Of a DNA stretch of 64,000 nt, positions 47,501 through 56,613 are shown piece after piece. This DNA comes from DASUNP01 sp035249305 (GTDB taxonomy: Bacteria; Acidobacteriota; Blastocatellia; UBA7656), in NCBI GenBank assembly GCA_035249305.1, contig DATFGQ010000085.1:7617-71616 (forward strand), given 5' to 3'. Below the pieces are notes generated by a model. The model searched no databases. It worked only from the letters and a program-made list of their open reading frames with translations, and was not told where the DNA came from. Positions within the stretch are counted from its first letter, which is position 1; each line of letters starts with the position of its first letter. A program made the translations under genes and the position numbers.

Positions 47501-47920
47501 GATTGGCAAGTTCCTGCCGCGCTCGCGACAGACAGGGCCAAGGTGCGCATCACGGTTTACGATGGCGCGAGCAACTCCGCGACGATCACTTCGGTGGGCA
47601 AATTCCAGATCTGGCAGATGCCTATCGTGACGGGGGCCGATTTCGGCACTCCGAACGGCAAGCAAGGGCAGCTCGAAGTCTTCGGCAAGTATTTCCGCCA
47701 GAACGAGACGGAGATATACGTCGACGGGGTGAAGCTGAAGAAGGTCAAGTTCACAGACAAGTGCGAAGAGGCGGGCGGCACTTGCAAGAAGGTCGTGAGC
47801 CTGGACAAGAAGATTCAGAAGCGTGTGCCCGAAGGCAGATTCGTCGATATCGTCGTGAAGCTCAAGCAGACGGGGCAGACATCGCCGGCATTCTCGTGGA
47901 AGCGAAAGCCGAACCGATAG
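44543..47920 (+). CDS. Secreted subtilisin-like serine protease with Ig-like tail, 1125 aa
   Basis: Peptidase S8: catalytic Asp in VADSGIDKG (near residue 330), His in GGHGTLNAA (near 376), Ser in SGTSHACPAVAG (near 590), with a long propeptide-like region of about 290 residues ahead of it. After the catalytic domain comes a jelly-roll-like P-type region, a run of 15 Gly (about 798-812), then repeated Ig-like units with LRYPVGGEKM and LLTPNTDSVLGG starts. Signal peptide at the N-terminus (FLLALITAGQFTA). GGGAG-type ribosome site precedes the ATG. An extracellular protease; target unknown. Confidence 0.93.
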   Translation: MARLIFRLTPVSIFLLALITAGQFTAGTDSTARQAGNRLALDSSYRSRTATHKVIVYAHEQELQSRILEEGGSVIADYGAFSLMSAPTSAAGRISSQARAGSAVRDDMNVILLRSGAFDTTEGESLQATRIPEVEQTGEQLYLVQTVGPVKQEWLDEIERAAEIIAYVPNNAYLVRADQSGIERINRFKSEDHGFIQYAGQFRPGYKVAPEIALDSDNEIAVTVQFSGADESAVRGFASSVGATELMEPENVLNFTNVRVKIRANRLTEVARRGDVVWIEPYQTPQLFDERQGLILANSYNGNQLTRLNYLNWLSSKGLSTTPDFLVDVADSGIDKGNLDPEVIHKDFLNTAGINRILYARFVGSFDFDGPPNDTGGHGTLNAAIVGGYNANTAFPYVDSDGYRFGLGIHPFVKMGVSKIFAPDYTNPSFTNLLEAMYRDGARISSNSWGAYNNNYTAEAQAYDRLVRDARIATTGNQEIAIIFASGNGGLVKLSSPGTAKNVITVGASENLRPGTDGCRIDSEGGDETLSLIAFSSGGPTNDGRRKPDLVAPGTHIQGAASQDPFFSANGVCGPGAYPPGQTLYTWSSGTSHACPAVAGAAALVRQFFQASTGNAPSPAMIKAFLTNSTTYMTGNLAGDTLPGVNQGWGLTNIARALDDVPRMSVDQDQVLKDTGQTVTVKGKVADSTKPFRVTLAWTDAPGTPLGNAAVNNLDLQVEVGGKTYLGNHFDGANSVEGGSADNINNLEGVWLPQGVSGDFTIRVVAGNIAGDGVPGNNDISDQDFALVVYNATSQDNGGGGGGGGGGGGGGGPIDPPPTVNLRYPVGGEKMTVGNLIRILWDASDNKEIQSQRVEVSLDNGAVYNTIAILNGLARSFDWRIPSVPTPFAKIKVTALDGVNLPVSAVSPSSFEIVNGPPDISAPQVLLLTPNTDSVLGGGLTTTIKWKESDNVGVIERVIEMSVDNGQTYQRIITLTAPSSGEEQSYDWQVPAALATDRAKVRITVYDGASNSATITSVGKFQIWQMPIVTGADFGTPNGKQGQLEVFGKYFRQNETEIYVDGVKLKKVKFTDKCEEAGGTCKKVVSLDKKIQKRVPEGRFVDIVVKLKQTGQTSPAFSWKRKPNR

Positions 47921-48186
47921 AGCCTCGAAGAGGCGTGATTGAATGAGCCTCAAAGGGGCGATCATTCAATAGCCAGGGGCACCGCCCCAAGATTATCGTC
48001 GCTCGATAAGGAGCCCTGAAAGGGCGCAATTAAAAAGCCAGGGGCACCGCCCTTGGAAACGGATCGTTAATAATGAAGAGCCCTGAAAGGGCGGTATAAC
48101 TATCGCGCCCTTTCAGGGCTCATCCTTTTGCGCTGGTCTACACAGGGCGTTGCCCTGTGCTATTGAATGCCGCATCTTCGAGGCTC
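47921..48186. repeat. Compound palindromic repeat (GCCTCGAAGAGGC family), copy 1
   Basis: Starts with AGCCTCGAAGAGGCG and ends with CTTCGAGGCTC. Inside are GCCCTGAAAGGGCG palindromes, AGCCAGGGGCACCGCCC units and TGATTGAATG spacers. A 14-bp GCCCTGAAAGGGCG/CGCCCTTTCAGGGC pair (about 48085-48120) can form a hairpin. It fills the gap between converging genes. Copy 2 is at 58155-58413. Confidence 0.7.
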
Positions 48187-49338
48187 TTACTGCTTCGCCG
48201 CGAGGCCGTCGCGGGCGCCTTTATTCGCCGTCTCGGCCTGGTCTAATGCTTCGCGCCACGCGGCTATCTCGCTATCGGATTTCATCTCAGGCTCAAGCGC
48301 GCGAATAATCTGCAAGTGCCTGTCTGTCGAGTCGCGCAAGATCGTAAGCGCTTTGGGTATCGCCGAGCTCTTCGGGTTGCGCTCGTATGCGTCTTCGAGC
48401 TTCGCTATCACTTCCCTGACCGCGCGGGCGTAATGCAAGAGCAACTGGCTCCGGCTCACCTTCGGCACAGCGCCCCACTGCCGCTCTTCTTCTTCAGCCT
48501 TTTCTTCAGCCTTCTGATGAGCCTTCTTGTCTGTAGCGGCGACAGGCGCGGGCGAGAGCGCGCCGAGGCGGCGGTCGGCGATCTTCATGAAAACTTTGAC
48601 GCGATCATCGGCCTTCTGCGCTTCGCGCACGTGCTGGTCTTCCTCATCCGTGAGGTAATCGCCCGGTATCTGGGTCGAGCGCGCGGGACTGCCTGCCGCG
48701 AAACCTTGAGCCGCGAAAGATCGCGCCAGCGGCGGCAGAGGGCTCTTAGGGCTCTTCTCTTTATCGCCTTCGGGCTTGTCGCTCTTTTTCTCCGCGCCGG
48801 GCTCTTTGAGGACATCGGAATCGAAAGACTCGTTGAGCGCCTGGACGCGCAATTGCCTGGACTGTTTGAGCGCGGCCTCGGCGAACGGGAGCCGCTCTAC
48901 GGGGAACGAATCTTTTATCTCTTCGAGCACTCGAATCTGTTTGTACAACCTCTGCTCGATCTTCTTTGCCAACCCTCGCTTCCCTTCGCCTTGCGAGAAC
49001 GCGTTCTTTGCCGCCTCGGCCATCGCCTTGTTGTAGATGTCGAGTTGGCGCTGCGACTCCTGGCCCTGCCCCGCCTTCAAAGCCGTGAAGGCTGTTTCGA
49101 GGTGCGCGTCGGCGATGTCTAGGTAGACTTCGACGAGCTTCTTCGGCTTGCGCGCGTCGGCAAGCGTTGTACGTTCCTGTTCGGTGATTAGCTTGACGAG
49201 CGGCGTGGGGTCTATGGGGAGCGGAGGAGGCGGAAGCACCGTTTTATCTTGCGCGGCGATGATAGGCGCGGCCGCCAGGATCAGGGAGGCCGAAACCGCA
49301 AGCATAAAGGTCGCTCTCATTTTAATCAGCCGCTTCAT
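48187..49338 (-). CDS. Secreted helical protein of unknown function
   Basis: About 383 aa. A signal peptide (RATFMLAVSASLILAAAPIIA) and a body of mostly charged alpha helices with heptad-like stretches. No catalytic motif. The start at 49338 overlaps the upstream TPR gene stop by four bases (ATGA), so the two are translationally coupled and probably work together at the envelope. Confidence 0.78.
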   Translation of the reverse strand: MKRLIKMRATFMLAVSASLILAAAPIIAAQDKTVLPPPPLPIDPTPLVKLITEQERTTLADARKPKKLVEVYLDIADAHLETAFTALKAGQGQESQRQLDIYNKAMAEAAKNAFSQGEGKRGLAKKIEQRLYKQIRVLEEIKDSFPVERLPFAEAALKQSRQLRVQALNESFDSDVLKEPGAEKKSDKPEGDKEKSPKSPLPPLARSFAAQGFAAGSPARSTQIPGDYLTDEEDQHVREAQKADDRVKVFMKIADRRLGALSPAPVAATDKKAHQKAEEKAEEEERQWGAVPKVSRSQLLLHYARAVREVIAKLEDAYERNPKSSAIPKALTILRDSTDRHLQIIRALEPEMKSDSEIAAWREALDQAETANKGARDGLAAKQ

Positions 49339-50756
49339 TTCTTGTTGCCCCTGGCCAGTGACTTGCACTTCCCTTCCTTAGCCTGTCTTTGCAGGAAGGC
49401 GAGCCGCGTGTTCGCCTCTTCGATCTCATTCCGGTTGGCGGCCGGGTCGGCTCTCTGCACAAACTCTTTGTAGGCGCGAAGCGCCTGCTCGCAATCGTGT
49501 ATCTTATCAAACGAGATAGCAAGAAAGTAATAACTCGCCGCAACTTCAGGCCGCTTCCCGATGATCCAGATGAATTCGCGCGCGGCCTCAGGGTAGCGAA
49601 GGAGCTTGAACAGCGCCGTCGCGAGATTTGCGTGGGCGGGGTAATTATCCTTCTCTCGCGCGATCACGTCAGTAAGAACGGGCAGCGCGGCATCATATTG
49701 CATCGAGCGCACGAGCGCGGCCCCGAGCTGTACTCGCGCGCGCGTATCTTTCGGGTCCGCGTCGACGGCTTTGCGGTAATAATCGACGGCGAGCTCCGGC
49801 TTGTTCTTGAGCGACAGGTCGGCCACAAAGATCAAGAGCTTCGCGTTATTCGGCTGCGCCGCAAGCAAACGATTGATGTCCGTTATTGCCTCCTCGACCT
49901 GGCCGTTCTCGGCCATCAGCCGCGCCAGCTCCACGCGCAGCGAGATGTCTTCCGGGCTTTCGGCGATCAATCGGCGGTAGAACTGGATCGCCGCCTGCGG
50001 CTGGCCCGCGCGCGCGTGCAGGTCGCAGAGCTTCAACGCGAGCTCCCTGGAAGGCTGTGATTGATAAGCAACCGAATACTCTTCGACGGCCTTCGCCAGA
50101 TCATTCTTGCTTTCAAAGTAGCGGGCTCGGCCTTCGCGGGCGGTCGCGTTCGCCGGGTCGAGCTCAATCGCGCGGGCGTAATGCTTGAGCGCCTCATCGA
50201 TCTTACCCGTACGCTCGGTCGCTACGCCGAGCAGCGCATAAGTGAGCGCGCCGGCCTCGCCCTGATCTATCCCCGCGAGCAACTGCTCGGCGGCCTTCGC
50301 CGGCTCGCCGGTCTTTATAAGCGCGCTCGCGTAATAGATGCGCGTCTCCGTGATCTTCGGCTCAAGCTCAATGGCGAGGGCCAGCTCGCGTTTAGCATCT
50401 TCCGTCTCCCCGCGGTCGAGCAGGAGCTTGCCGAGCGCGCGGTGGGCGCGAGCAAAGCGCGGTTCAATCTCGACGACTCGTTTCAAATCCGCGGCCGCGT
50501 CGCCATCGCGGTTGAGAGCTAGAAGCGCGACGGCCCTCTGGTAATAGGCCTGGAAGAGAGAAGGGTCTGCATTGATAGCGCTGGTGTAGTGTTTTATCGC
50601 CGACGTGAGGTCGCCGCGCTCGTGCGCGTTCTGACCCTCTTCGTAAGCCTGCGCGGCGGTCTGCTTATCTTTAGGCGCGGTCGCATGATGAGACTGCGCC
50701 GCCGACAGTGATGATGTGAAGAGGATAAGAATTAAGATCAGAAGGGGGGAACGCAT
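49335..50756 (-). CDS. Exported TPR repeat protein
   Basis: About 473 aa. Signal peptide (SPLLILILILFTSSLSAAQ), then about a dozen tetratricopeptide repeats such as AYEEGQNAHERGDLTSAIKH and ALKHYARAIELDPANATARE. A protein-binding scaffold outside the cytoplasm. An upstream ATG at 50777 is possible but leaves a charged extension before the signal. Coupled to the next gene by a four-base overlap. Confidence 0.88.
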   Translation of the reverse strand: MRSPLLILILILFTSSLSAAQSHHATAPKDKQTAAQAYEEGQNAHERGDLTSAIKHYTSAINADPSLFQAYYQRAVALLALNRDGDAAADLKRVVEIEPRFARAHRALGKLLLDRGETEDAKRELALAIELEPKITETRIYYASALIKTGEPAKAAEQLLAGIDQGEAGALTYALLGVATERTGKIDEALKHYARAIELDPANATAREGRARYFESKNDLAKAVEEYSVAYQSQPSRELALKLCDLHARAGQPQAAIQFYRRLIAESPEDISLRVELARLMAENGQVEEAITDINRLLAAQPNNAKLLIFVADLSLKNKPELAVDYYRKAVDADPKDTRARVQLGAALVRSMQYDAALPVLTDVIAREKDNYPAHANLATALFKLLRYPEAAREFIWIIGKRPEVAASYYFLAISFDKIHDCEQALRAYKEFVQRADPAANRNEIEEANTRLAFLQRQAKEGKCKSLARGNKK

Positions 50757-50812
50757 TGCAGTAAAAAACCTCGGCAATCATCATAACACTTGAGCCATAT
50801 TCTCTCCAGCCC

Positions 50813-50898
50813 TGAGTGCTTATCTAAGTGCTGAGTGCTGAGTGCTGAGTCCTGAGTTAAAATCCGTACTCAGCACTCAGGACTCAGCACTCAGGACT
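50813..50898. repeat. Inverted heptamer array, overlaps gene 3' end
   Basis: CTGAGTG/CTGAGTC units on the left and ACTCAGC/ACTCAGG units on the right. The right half codes the last residues (VLSAES) and the TGA stop of the fused ETF gene, so the array has invaded the gene end. Confidence 0.72.
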
Positions 50899-52706
50899 TT
50901 TATGATCGCCGGGATCATCTCTGCCCAATCGCCTACTGCGCCCAGGTCGGTCGTGTTGAAGATCTCCGCGTGCGGGTCGTTATTTATCGCGACGATGGTT
51001 CCGGATTGTTGTATCCCGATCGTGTGGTTAAGCGCCCCGCGCACGCCTACGCCGATGTAGAGTCGCGGCGCGACTATCTTTCCCGTCAGGCCGATCTGGT
51101 AATGACGCGAGAGCCAGCCTTGATCGACCACTCGCCGCGTAGCCCCGATTCGCGCACCCAGAGCGCGGGCGAGCGATTCAATCACAGGCAAGTTCTCAGG
51201 CCCGCCGATCCCTATCCCTACGCAGACGATCGTTTCCGCTTCCTCAAGGTCCGCGACTTCCGCCGACACCTCTTTTCTCACCTCGACTAGCCGCGCTCGA
51301 TTGTCATCGATCTCAGGCACCGAGAGGTTGATCGTGGAAGCCGTGCGGAGCGCGTTCGGTGTCGCCGGCCGCATCATTCCGGGCTTGACCGTCGCCATCT
51401 GAGGAAGAGTGCGCGAAAGTATCAACGCGACGATGTTGCCGCCGAACGCCGGTTTGTATTGAACGAGCTCTTCGCGCTCGTTTACGTCAAGGTCTATGCA
51501 GTCGGCCGTCAGTCCTACGGCGAGGCGCGCGGCAAGGCGCGGGGCGAGGTCGCGCCCGTTGGAAGTCGAAGGCAGGAGCACGACGACGGGGCTGTGTGCT
51601 CGAACCGCGTCGGCCAGCAAAGTCGTGTGCAGGGCCGTCGTGTACTGGCTGAGCCGCGCGTCCTCGGCGACGTAGACTTTGTCCGCGCCATGCTCGACGA
51701 GCGTTTTGACATGATTCGAGGCGTCCGCCCCCACGACGACAGCCGCCAGCCGCGCGCCTAGCTTTCGTGCGATCTCGATCCCCTTCCCCAACAGCTCAAG
51801 GCTCACGGGCCGCAGGTGGCCTTCAATCAATTCTGCTACGGCCCACACCTCGCGGTCGGACGAAAAGTCCGAAGGCGTCTCGGGCGCGAAGCCGGCCGTG
51901 GGCCTCGCGCCGCCTTTGATCAACGCGCCCCGTTGCTTAAGCCGTTCGATCAGGCGCGAAGCCTTTTCATCGACCGTAGCGCCTTCGACGAACTCGACCA
52001 CGCGCGTGCGCGCGAGCGAGCGTATCTCCGTCACCCATGTCGGCGATCCTTCGCGACCGAATATGCTCAGGTCGGAGGAGAGGTCTATCGCGGCGACCTC
52101 TTCGATCGGCTTCGCGCGCCCCGCCTCGATCTGCGGCTCTTTGACTTTGATGGGACGGATCAGGCGCTCGGCCGCCGTGAGCAACGCGGGCAGGTCGACT
52201 TCGATGGTTTCGAACCCTTCATCGGTTTCACGCTCTACGATTGCCGAGCGGTGGTCATCGCTGATGTCGAGCTTTGTCGCGCCCGTGACGTGCGGGATGT
52301 CGAGGATCTCCGCAAGCTCGGGGCCGACCTGGCCCGTCTCCGCGTCGACGCTGTATTTGCCGCAGAGGATGAGATCGTACTTCTCTCTGGCCAGCGCGAG
52401 CGCGAGCGCGCGGGCGGTCGCGAGCGTGTCGGACCCCGCGAAGGCGCGGTCGTGAAGGTGGAGCGCGCGGTCGGCTCCGGCCCCCAGGCATTCGACGAGC
52501 GCGTCACGCGCCTGCGACGGCCCCATCGTCACGACCACGACTTCGCCGCCGAATTTTTCACGCAGCCTTATGGCTTCGGCGAGCGCGCGGCGATCAAAGG
52601 GGTTTACCACGCTCGGCACGCCTTCGCGCACGATCGTCTTAGTCTCAGAGTCGAACCGGATGTCGGCGACTTCCGGCACCTGCTTTATGCAAACGATAAT
52701 TTTCAT
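50877..52706 (-). CDS. Fused electron transfer flavoprotein (beta plus alpha in one chain), 609 aa
   Basis: Residues about 1-255 are an ETF beta-like domain (MKIIVCIKQVPEVADIRFD, GGEVVVVTMGPSQARDAL, HVTGATKLDI). From about 285 comes an ETF alpha-like domain (GRDLAPRLAARL, GIGGPENLP, then GLTGKIVAPRLYIGVGVRGA and GTIVAINNDPHAEIF for FAD). The two halves are in one open frame, while the separate etfB and etfA lie at 29605-31464. So the organism has two ETF systems, one fused. It follows the phosphodiesterase gene by a four-base overlap (stop at 52703, start at 52706). Electron donor unknown. Confidence 0.92.
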   Translation of the reverse strand: MKIIVCIKQVPEVADIRFDSETKTIVREGVPSVVNPFDRRALAEAIRLREKFGGEVVVVTMGPSQARDALVECLGAGADRALHLHDRAFAGSDTLATARALALALAREKYDLILCGKYSVDAETGQVGPELAEILDIPHVTGATKLDISDDHRSAIVERETDEGFETIEVDLPALLTAAERLIRPIKVKEPQIEAGRAKPIEEVAAIDLSSDLSIFGREGSPTWVTEIRSLARTRVVEFVEGATVDEKASRLIERLKQRGALIKGGARPTAGFAPETPSDFSSDREVWAVAELIEGHLRPVSLELLGKGIEIARKLGARLAAVVVGADASNHVKTLVEHGADKVYVAEDARLSQYTTALHTTLLADAVRAHSPVVVLLPSTSNGRDLAPRLAARLAVGLTADCIDLDVNEREELVQYKPAFGGNIVALILSRTLPQMATVKPGMMRPATPNALRTASTINLSVPEIDDNRARLVEVRKEVSAEVADLEEAETIVCVGIGIGGPENLPVIESLARALGARIGATRRVVDQGWLSRHYQIGLTGKIVAPRLYIGVGVRGALNHTIGIQQSGTIVAINNDPHAEIFNTTDLGAVGDWAEMIPAIIKVLSAES

Positions 52707-54166
52707 CTCGAACCGGAATCCCGCGCCCCCTTACTCTTCTTCTTGGTCGCCTGCGGCTTCGGGATCAAGCCGGGCTTTATCAACTCTCTGATAGGCTGTC
52801 CCTCCGCGTCAGAAAAGGTGAGGCCGAGCAGCGCGGCGGCCGTAGGCGCGATGTCTATCATGCGCGCCAGAGGCATCTGCGCGCCCACGCGCGCGCCGGG
52901 GCCGAAGATTATCAGCGAAGACCTCAGCTCGGCACGCGTGGGCAAGTGGCCATGCGTGCCGCGATAATCTTTCGGCTCGTTGATCTCTTCGCCCTTCAAA
53001 TCTTCGCCGAACGCGAAGCCGGGCGCGGCGTCGAGCATCAAGAAGGCGTTCGGGATCGAGCCGAGCCTGTCGATATCTTTGCGTTCGAGGACGCGGCCGA
53101 CGGGGCTGTTGTTGCGCGATGCCATCTGCGTAAAGATCGAGGCAACTTTTGTCGCGGTCGCCTTGTCCGCAGGGTCGCGCAGCACTATGGCGCAAGAGCC
53201 GCCCGCGGGCCACGCCGCCGCTTTCCAATCCGTGGGCTTCCCGCTCTCGTCGAGCGTGATGAGCTTCTCTTTGACCAGGAGGACGTTCGGCTCAAACCGC
53301 TTTTTGACTTCGGCGAATCCATGGTCCGAGACTATGAAGAACGTCGTCTTCTCGAAGATGCCCGCCCTGCGTGTGGCCTCGACTACGCGGCCGATGTAGT
53401 CGTCCATGCGCTCGGCCATCGCGATCGCGTCCGGCGTGCGAGGCCCTTTCTCGTGATGGACGCCGTCGAGCGCTATGAAATGAATCAGCATCAGGTTCGG
53501 CTTGTATTTTTCGATGATGTACTCCGCGACCTTTGCGCGCCGCCCATCCGTAGTTGTGTCGCCTCCGCCCATCCCGAGCGCGCTCGTCAGCAAGCCCGGA
53601 GTCGAATACTGCAAGGTGCGTTTCGGCGACGAGCGTTCCTTGGGGTCTGCGATCTCGGGCATGTTGTAATCGATCTCGGCGGCCCCTACCGTCACGGGCC
53701 AGCCGACGCCCGCCGTCACAAGACCTGCCTTCTTAGCCAGCGTCCACAGGGTTTCGGATTTCAAGTCCTTGGTGAACCAGTACCACTCGCGAGTCTGCTC
53801 GTCGGTGGGCGCTTCAAAGATGCGGTTCTGAATGATGCCGTGAGTCGCGGGGCGGACGCCCGTCACGAGCGTCGTGTGCGCCGGATAAGTCACCGACGGG
53901 TATATCCCCTCGACGCCCGTCGCGAAAGCGCCGCCTAGCTTCAGCTTCACGAGGTTCGGAACCTTCAAGCCCAATTTCGCGGGCTCTGTGTAGTAGTCCG
54001 GCACCAGCCCGTCGATCGAGATCATTATCACGTGCGCGTCGGTGCGGGCAGGCGGGGTTTGCGTCGCCTGCTGCGGCGGAGTGGCCTGCGCGAACAGGCC
54101 CGAGGTTAATAACAGAATGCACAGCGATACGAATAGAAACCTGGGGGCGCGATAAAGTTTTCTCAT
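52703..54166 (-). CDS. Secreted nucleotide pyrophosphatase/phosphodiesterase-like protein
   Basis: 487 aa, alkaline phosphatase superfamily. Signal peptide (FVSLCILLLTSGLFA), metal Asp in SIDGLVPDYY, nucleophile Thr in YPAHTTLVTG (near residue 95), and HHEKGPRTPD and SDHGFAEV for zinc ligands. Ectonucleotide pyrophosphatase/phosphodiesterase type. GAGGTGG lies upstream of the start. Coupled to the fused ETF gene, an odd partnership. Substrate unknown. Confidence 0.9.
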   Translation of the reverse strand: MRKLYRAPRFLFVSLCILLLTSGLFAQATPPQQATQTPPARTDAHVIMISIDGLVPDYYTEPAKLGLKVPNLVKLKLGGAFATGVEGIYPSVTYPAHTTLVTGVRPATHGIIQNRIFEAPTDEQTREWYWFTKDLKSETLWTLAKKAGLVTAGVGWPVTVGAAEIDYNMPEIADPKERSSPKRTLQYSTPGLLTSALGMGGGDTTTDGRRAKVAEYIIEKYKPNLMLIHFIALDGVHHEKGPRTPDAIAMAERMDDYIGRVVEATRRAGIFEKTTFFIVSDHGFAEVKKRFEPNVLLVKEKLITLDESGKPTDWKAAAWPAGGSCAIVLRDPADKATATKVASIFTQMASRNNSPVGRVLERKDIDRLGSIPNAFLMLDAAPGFAFGEDLKGEEINEPKDYRGTHGHLPTRAELRSSLIIFGPGARVGAQMPLARMIDIAPTAAALLGLTFSDAEGQPIRELIKPGLIPKPQATKKKSKGARDSGSR

Positions 54167-54212
54167 TCTTCCACCTCTTCTGTTTTAGCTAAAAGCAGAT
54201 TGCAAGATTAAC

Positions 54213-54310
54213 CTGTAGGGGCAGCCCTTGTGGCTGCCCGGATCGTGCGGAGCACGATGACCGTCCGGCGCTTTCGCGCCGCCGGGCGGGGACAAGCCCC
54301 GCCCCTACAG
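54213..54310. repeat. Dispersed palindromic element (GTAGGGGC family), copy 2
   Basis: Ends CTGTAGGGGC and GCCCCTACAG are inverted repeats; both arms match copy 1 at 24355-24473 and form hairpins, while the core differs. The right end supplies the TAG stop (54307-54305) of the hydrolase gene. Confidence 0.75.
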
Positions 54311-55063
54311 TGATATTACGAGGCCGTCTTTCCCTATGATGACTTCTCCTGAATAATCCTTTTGAAGCTCACTTTTCAACTCGCTCTCCTCGACATCGAA
54401 ATAAAAATGCGTCACCGCCAGCCGCGCCACTTCGGCCCGCGACGCCAGCGTAGCCACGTCTTTGATCGAAAGATGTCGCACGCCTTCTTTCCGCTCGCGA
54501 AAAGAGCATTCAGAAATGAGCAGATCCGCTTTGCTGAAGAAACCGACCAGCTCTTCGCCATACTCCGTGTCGCCCGTATAGCAGAGCGCGCGGCCTCCGG
54601 TTTCGATCCTCACGGCGAGGCTCTCGTCCGTGTGAGGGGTCTTTGCAACCGCGAGCCACGTGTCGCGGCCGACCTGCAAGCGCGCGCCCGGTTCGAGCAG
54701 CTTTACACTCACCGGGAACTTCGGCTCGAATAGGTCCGACCCGAACGCCTCTTCGAGCCCGTTCATAACGCGATCGAGCCCGCGCGGGCCGACGAGCGTG
54801 AAAGGGTCGCTCCGCTCGTCGCGCAAAGCATGCTTGAAGGCGAAAAAGAGCGACGCGAGCTCGCCGACATGATCTACGTGAAAATGGCTGACGAACAGAT
54901 GCGTCATCTCCCGCCAGGGCAGGCCGTAGCGGTCGAGTCCGTGAAGGCTCCCCGCGCCGCAGTCGAGCATTATGCGACAGTCGGCCGTCTCCAGGAAATA
55001 ACTGGCCGAATTCCTCTCCCCGTTTGGGACCACCGTGCCCGACCCGATTATGGTTAGCTTCAT
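54305..55063 (-). CDS. Metallo-beta-lactamase-fold hydrolase (RNase Z-like)
   Basis: About 252 aa. SHFHVDHVGEL gives the HxHxDH metal site, with further ligands in TGDTEYGEE and THFYFD. It resembles RNase Z and related cleavage enzymes, but without enough to name the substrate. The start at 55063 has GAGG upstream; a longer frame to 55138 adds an unlikely 25 residues. The stop codon is inside a repeat element. Confidence 0.85.
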   Translation of the reverse strand: MKLTIIGSGTVVPNGERNSASYFLETADCRIMLDCGAGSLHGLDRYGLPWREMTHLFVSHFHVDHVGELASLFFAFKHALRDERSDPFTLVGPRGLDRVMNGLEEAFGSDLFEPKFPVSVKLLEPGARLQVGRDTWLAVAKTPHTDESLAVRIETGGRALCYTGDTEYGEELVGFFSKADLLISECSFRERKEGVRHLSIKDVATLASRAEVARLAVTHFYFDVEESELKSELQKDYSGEVIIGKDGLVISL

Positions 55064-55222
55064 CTTTACAACCTCGCTCAAACTTCTGGCGGCGAATTGG
55101 CGTACACTTATTCGATTCCGGGCAAAAGAAGCATTCAAGATTTTGATTTTAGCACGCTGAACGGCCGCAACGAACCGCCCCTTCGAGGTCCGACTTGTTG
55201 ACAGGGGGGCGACGGGGGATTT

Positions 55223-56488
55223 ATGGTGAGGCCAGTGTCGGTATCAAGAACAGAGACGCCTGAAACGGACGAGCAGACGGGCGCAACACCAAGAGCCGGC
55301 GCGGTGATGGGTACGCTTTTTCTCGTCTTCTTCCTTGCCACGAGCGACCAATTCGCGCTCTCGCCGCTTCTGCCGCTGATAGCCTCGGAGCTGGGGCTTG
55401 ATGAAGGAAGCGTCGGCGCGCTCATGTTCCCTGCTTACGCGCTGGCGGCGGCCGTGGCGGCGCTATTGATAGGCCCGATCTCGGACATCTATGGCCGCCG
55501 GCGCTTCCTGCTCTACGCGATGTTGCTGTTCGGGTCGTCACTGCTGGTGATCGCTCTGTTTAAGAATCCTTACCTGCTGGTCGCAATGAGAGTGCTGACG
55601 GGGCTTGCGGCGGGCACGTTCTCGACCTGCTCGATCGCCTACGTAGCCGACTACTTCCCCTACAAGCGGCGGGGCGCGGCGATGAGCATCGTGCAGGCCG
55701 GCTATTTCGCGGCGCTCGTATTGGGAGTTCCGGCCGTCTCGTTCATAGCCAAGTGGCAGCAGGGCTACCGGCCCGGTTTCATGTTTCTCGCGCTGCTGTC
55801 GGCCGTAGCGTTCCTGCTCGTCATGTGGGCGCTGCCGGAAGACAAGCACCTGATGGCCGAAGAGATCTCCGAACGTGTGGCGCGGAGATTCGAGCGCATC
55901 CGCCTGGTGGCTTCAAGCAGAGAACGGGTCGCGGCGGTCGTGGCGGCCTTCCTGGTGTCGGCGGGGTTCGTAGGCTTCTTCTCCTACCTCGGCGCTTGGA
56001 TGAAGGACGCGTTAAAGCTCGATACGGACGCGCGCGGGTTATTCTTCGTCATCGTCGGAGTCGCCGCGCTCGTCGGCGGTCTGGTGGGCGGGAAAGTCGC
56101 CGACAGATTTGGAAAGCGCTCGGTGTCGATAGTCAGCACAATCGTCCTGGCGGCGATGCTCTTCGTCATACCGCGCGTGGGTTGGGGCGTCGCGCTCTTT
56201 GTAACATTCCTGACGGCGAGCTTAGCCTTCGCGTTCCGCCAGGGTCCATTACATGCGCTTGCGACACAGCTCGTGCCACGCCGATTCCAGGGCGCTTTCG
56301 TCTCTTTCCGCAATACGGCTTCGCAACTGGGCATAGCATTTTCGACGGCCGTCAGCGGGCGGCTTTATGACACCGAAGGCATGGGATACGCGGCCGTCGG
56401 CGTCTTCAGCGGGGTCGTCACGGTGGCCGCGGCCGTCTTCATATTCCTGATAAGAGAGCCGCACGCAGAGACGCATTCCGAGTCTTAA
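55223..56488 (+). CDS. MFS transporter
   Basis: 421 aa with about 12 membrane helices. The loop-2 motif reads GPISDIYGRRRFL. Major facilitator family; the substrate cannot be told. GGGGG lies just before the start. Confidence 0.9.
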   Translation: MVRPVSVSRTETPETDEQTGATPRAGAVMGTLFLVFFLATSDQFALSPLLPLIASELGLDEGSVGALMFPAYALAAAVAALLIGPISDIYGRRRFLLYAMLLFGSSLLVIALFKNPYLLVAMRVLTGLAAGTFSTCSIAYVADYFPYKRRGAAMSIVQAGYFAALVLGVPAVSFIAKWQQGYRPGFMFLALLSAVAFLLVMWALPEDKHLMAEEISERVARRFERIRLVASSRERVAAVVAAFLVSAGFVGFFSYLGAWMKDALKLDTDARGLFFVIVGVAALVGGLVGGKVADRFGKRSVSIVSTIVLAAMLFVIPRVGWGVALFVTFLTASLAFAFRQGPLHALATQLVPRRFQGAFVSFRNTASQLGIAFSTAVSGRLYDTEGMGYAAVGVFSGVVTVAAAVFIFLIREPHAETHSES

Positions 56489-56613
56489 CGGCGCTTCGAG
56501 AATTACTGTTGACGCGCGCGGATAGTAGTTCATAATGGTTTCGGCTCTCAGTATCAGATCTCTCGTCCCCAAGAAAAGAGAATATCTCTGATAGCAACCC
56601 CTTCGGAACAGGT

